From: Alitta virens | Taxonomy: Eukaryota; Annelida; Polychaeta; Phyllodocida; Nereididae | Direction of reading: 5' to 3' | Assembly (NCBI GenBank): GCA_932294295.1 | Contig: OW028580.1 | Location: 28,590,896-28,654,895 of the forward strand | DNA length: 64,000 bases | Shown: piece by piece, positions 60,077 to 64,000 of the stretch | How positions within the stretch are numbered: position 1 is the stretch's first letter | Layout of the letters: each line of letters starts with the position of its first letter | Position numbers and translations under genes: made by a program | Notes under the pieces: model-generated | The model's database searches: none | The model's input: the letters and a program-made list of their open reading frames with translations, nothing else | Told to the model about the DNA's origin: nothing

Positions 60077-60914
60077 TACTACTATATTGACATTTCTTGA
60101 GACATAGATTTTGGTAATGGCATAATTTCTTAAAAAATGCTGGCAATCATAAATCACTGGAAATCTGAAGTAATATCAAATTCTTTTCCTTATAATATTC
60201 TTATTTATGACATCAGACCAAGGCTAAACTGACAGTAAACTGTGTCAGCAGAAAATGTCCTTCAGGTGATTTAATCAATTAAAAGGTTTTTCATGTATGA
60301 CTGCCAAACGCAAAACCAAGGACAAATTTAGCCTTGTAAGATCTCCAATGACATAATGACACGGACTATAATTTAGCAGGAGAAAGCATGGATTAATTTT
60401 CATATAAAATGCATCAACTAATGAAAAAAACTATTGCAGATTTAAGTCTTTTGAAGGTATTGATCTGCTGTTTCTCTGAATGAAATAATTACCAATTATG
60501 ATTCGTTGATTCAGTTACCATATATGTCTGTAAAGGTTCACAAACTTAGCTTATGATAAAATAATTTTCAGAGGAAGTTCACGTTAATACCTTTGTTATA
60601 ATTACGTAGAATTGTCTTTCAAACTTTTCTTTTTCGTCCGTGACATCATGAGGGATTTAGTCGAACAAACTGTTAACTGCTAAACTGTTTCGATTAAGTC
60701 TGAGTTATGTCGGACAGGCTTTTCTAATGCTATCTTATTTGGCTTGAGAATTGTTTTAAAAAATGTGTAATATCTAGAGCAACCACAGGAGAAAACTGTG
60801 ACACTTGGCCAGACTTCATGCGAATCATTGCTTTCCAAAATCACTATTAGGATTGCCAGTAGGAGCATACAGCCCTCTAAGATATGTACCTGATTGAAAA
60901 CATTATTTATCGTA
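60077..60914. other. Unique non-coding sequence
   Basis: No feature recognised. Confidence 0.4.
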
Positions 60915-61060
60915 TCTAGTAGTCTAGTGTTTAAGGCCCAGGTCAGTTTTGTTAAAGGCCCTGGGTTCGATCCCTGACCACTGGCGAACAGGGCACTTAT
61001 TATGAGCTCCATCCCAGCTGGATACTGATCACATGAGACTTATTTTGGTGGTGCCTTGCA
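60915..61060 (+). mobile_element. SINE family B, head and start of body
   Basis: GTAGTCTAGTGTTTAAGGCC and GGCCCTGGGTTCGATCCC mark a good tRNA-like head; the body breaks off after TTGGTGGTGCCTT. Confidence 0.7.
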
Positions 61061-62085
61061 CCTATAAGGTTAATGCCCAATTAATTTTCTTCATTTATTT
61101 AATATAATTAGTACCAGGAGAGGACCTGAACATTGGACCTCCAAGGCAGCTGCTCAACAGATTAAACCACCCAACTTATTTCAAACGTATAATCTAAGCC
61201 AAGTGCCTGACATGTAACTATAGTTTCATCATAGTTATCGTCCTTATAGTGAGACCAAAGAGCTGTACTAGAATAGCATCAATGTGTTAGAGCTAACCAT
61301 GGGGCACTAACCCACACCCAGAGGACTTTAGAGGGTGATGAATGGGTCATCTAAGGGTTATGACCCCGTGGTCTGTAGTTGCCCCTTTTGGTCCAATGAG
61401 TCTTGCCGGATGGGACACATAACACAAAATGGCTGTCTAGGTTTGTGGTCCAAAATGACCATAGCAAGCTGGCAAGTTTGTTGATGTTGCTATAAGCTTA
61501 ATGACAACATAGTTTAATTGAAGATGCTACAGTTTGGTGACATGTAACTTCTAGAGCCACAATAATATGGTACTGTATTTTATTTTTTGATGCTTTTTTT
61601 TTGTTTGCCTTTAGCTGAACAAATAACCCTTGCATAAACATTTCTGAATAATTACACTATTCAATCCTGTTTTGGTAAGGAACCGTCTCTTCGACAAACC
61701 CGAATCGAAAAAAATCCATTGCAACTCTCCCAATCGTCAGTTGAGAAAGAGAGGGGCAGATTGCCCTTTTCAACAAAAGGGCAAAAGAAACCCCTTTATC
61801 ACCCTTGACCATATTCAATCTCCAATTGGGACCTTTAGTAATCGCTGTGGCAAAGGAAATAGCTGCAGGGATTTTTCTATTGATCTACGTTTAAGATGAT
61901 CCCGAGAATTTCTTTACCCACTGGAGAATGTGGATCAGATCAGAGAAGGGTTCCAATACCCCTAGGTTATGCTAGTTCTGAGATTATTTACCCTTGTATA
62001 TTGAGTTTTATGTAACATTGTTTGTATTATATTTGTGTGGATAATTATACAACATAATACTTTCACTTAAGAATTAATTTGTTTG
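61061..62085. other. Unique non-coding sequence
   Basis: No gene seen; the frame at 61672-61899 (75 codons, basic) has no recognised motif and starts on a GTG-like codon rather than ATG in context. Confidence 0.4.
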
Positions 62086-62485
62086 CAGTGATATAAAATA
62101 TGGTTGACTCTAGACAGCTGTAGCAATCTATTTCTGGCTGCAGTTATAACTGACTAAAGCCAGCTGGGTCTGTCTACTCCTACCTTATAGTTGACTTACA
62201 CCTACCACCACTGGAAAAATGTACACCTTGGTTAATGTTAGAAATTTATCTCATATATCATAAATATGAATGTACAATAGACCTGCATCTTTTCAATGAA
62301 AAACTACAAATACGGGAAAATCTCAACTTATTCAACAGATGGTTCTGCATGTTCTTTTAGATCCGGCTTTAAGAAGCCAGCTATAGCCAGACAGTTCCAT
62401 TTAGTGGCAGGTAGCTTCATACAGCAGAAGTTGTCTAACTTTGCATAGGTTCGATTTGACAGGCCTTTTTTGATGAAACTAACTG
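62086..62485. mobile_element. TA-flanked MITE, family D, copy 3 (inverted)
   Basis: About 400 bp in the opposite orientation: TTGACTCTAGACAGCTGT near the left end, AGCCAGCTATAGCCAGACAG inside, and TTCGATTTGACAGGCC then GATGAAACTAACTG at the right end, followed by TA. The left end is damaged and its TA is lost. Confidence 0.75.
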
Positions 62486-64000
62486 TACATGCAATATAAT
62501 AATACTTATGGTTCTATGTTTTGACCAAAAATGCGCTACAAACAATGCCATGCCAAAATTTAACATCGCCGAAAAACTATTATATTACTTCAAAACTATT
62601 TTGCTGCCATTATACAATAATAGTAGACTTACTATTGACACGGAATACTTGTTTCTAGTAATAATGTCACACCAACATTTTTGTGAATTTTAACATAGGG
62701 ACTATTATAATAAAACTATTCTGCAAAGAGTTAATCATGCTAGCTAACTTTTTTTTTTGGGGGGGGGGGGGGGCAATAAGCTAGCTCTAAACAGTTAGGG
62801 AAATGTTTAAAGCAAAATCACACAGAAATATGTACAGTTTTAAGTAATGCCTTTAGTAAGACAACATATTCATACTATGAAGGTTTAACCTTGACCTTTG
62901 GAAGCTCATTAAAGTAGCACAAAGGACTCATTGCAACTCACTAGCTGAATAAACCCATAAGATGGTGTATTTTAAAAGGTGACCTTTGTGCTTGTAAATC
63001 AATCTCAAACGCATTCATAATTAACTTCTTTTTATATTCCTCTCTCAATTAGGATGTAACGATTATTATGAATATTTCGTCAGGTTCCTCCAATCTCATC
63101 AGCTTTTCATTTTGCTTTGTTATTAAATCTGTCAGGTTGCATTCCTCCAAAATTGGGTCTAAATTTTAAGGCATGGTCCTTCAGGCAGCCGTGTTTAAAT
63201 TTCTTCTTGACATTGTTATTGAAATTAATGGGGTTTGCTTGAAAAAGACGACCATAAAATGTTCAAAAGATGAGAAGTGAACCAATTGTCAGGCAACATT
63301 GATGCATTGTTGTTTGGAAATGGATTGGAGAAGAAAAAACCAACATATTGGCAATGAGAATGATTGGAGAAAATTTTAAAAACCATCAACAAAATGGCGA
63401 TTGGAATGGTTGGAGAAAATGCAATAAAAATTAAAAAAATCAGCAAAATGGCAATGGTCAAATGGAATTTCCATTGTGAAAAAGGTCTTTAATCAGTGCT
63501 CAGACTTGGGGCTGTCTCAGAATTTAAAAAAAAAAGGGAAATCTACATTCATGGCGAAAACTGTTTTGGATAAAAAAAATACCTTCATGTGTAAATGTTT
63601 ACAAAATATCCAAATATTATTTGTCTAAAAATAGGTATTGCCTAGTTCGGCTTGTTATTGGTTTATTTCCATTGCTCTTTGAATCTGTCATATTGATGAA
63701 CCCAGAAATTGATCACTTAGGGGAATAAAAGAGAAAGGCTACTCCGGTCAACAAAAGACCTGGAGAAAAGCGGTTTATCATTCTATAATTTCTGTCACAT
63801 TGGCCAATTAATCCTCTCTCTCTCTCGGTTGCATATTGTAGCAGATTACAAAACTGAAGTTCTCTTTATGACACCAGTTTCATGTTAATAACTAATTAAG
63901 TTATATGCTTATACTAATTTAATTGGATGGGTCGGCATATATATGGGTTTGTTCATCTTGTAGCTTCAGTGTAAGTATCATTAAAACAAACAATAATATA
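62486..64000. other. Unique non-coding sequence to window end
   Basis: A T-run directly followed by a 14-base G-run lies near 62750-62774. A CT run lies at 63813-63825. No gene recognised. Confidence 0.4.

Overview
This window looks like non-coding DNA from an animal genome, intergenic or deep intronic. It is AT-rich, has no open reading frame longer than 140 codons, and no recognisable protein domain on either strand. Dispersed tRNA-derived SINEs, several miniature inverted-repeat elements, short-period microsatellites and an LTR element without coding capacity all point to a metazoan. A marine invertebrate, perhaps a deuterostome, is my best guess. I cannot name a species, and I recognise no repeat family with certainty.

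Layout. 1-3.8 kb is unique sequence with one SINE. 3.84-7.0 kb is a 3.16 kb foldback transposon (FB1) with 58-bp terminal inverted repeats, GC-rich 21-bp tandem repeats and long internal inverted arms. 9.68-11.0 kb is a SINE split by a second member of the same family (FB2); the SINE consensus supplies the empty site and fixes the target duplication at TTA. 12.08-12.53 kb is an unrelated MITE-like element full of short tandem repeats. 14.76-26.76 kb is a direct tandem duplication of about 6.0 kb. Its junction fuses the middle of a SINE to the first 75-80 bp of a foldback element, and the second unit runs into the complete element (FB4, 26.69-28.0 kb). FB4 carries an extra hairpin built from a repeated 16-bp motif and a 10-bp tandem array.

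From 28 to 47 kb there are scattered SINE copies of two families, simple-sequence arrays (AATAC, ATCT, AAGAT, TATCC, GGAA and T-rich tracts), CAG-ended MITEs flanked by TA, and a family of palindromic elements carrying CRE sites. 47.09-50.17 kb is a non-autonomous LTR retrotransposon with apparently identical 451-bp LTRs, a 4-bp target duplication and a primer-binding-site-like sequence that places it on the minus strand. 50-64 kb is mostly unique sequence with SINE fragments, an 18-bp minisatellite and two more copies of a TA-flanked MITE.

The best hint of a gene is at 42.3-43.3 kb: three RFX X-box matches, an E-box, a CRE-like site and an ETS site upstream of a short ATG reading frame and, separately, a strong splice-donor sequence. 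This could be the 5' end of a ciliary-type gene, but it is unproven. The most distinctive content is the foldback family and its part in the tandem duplication.
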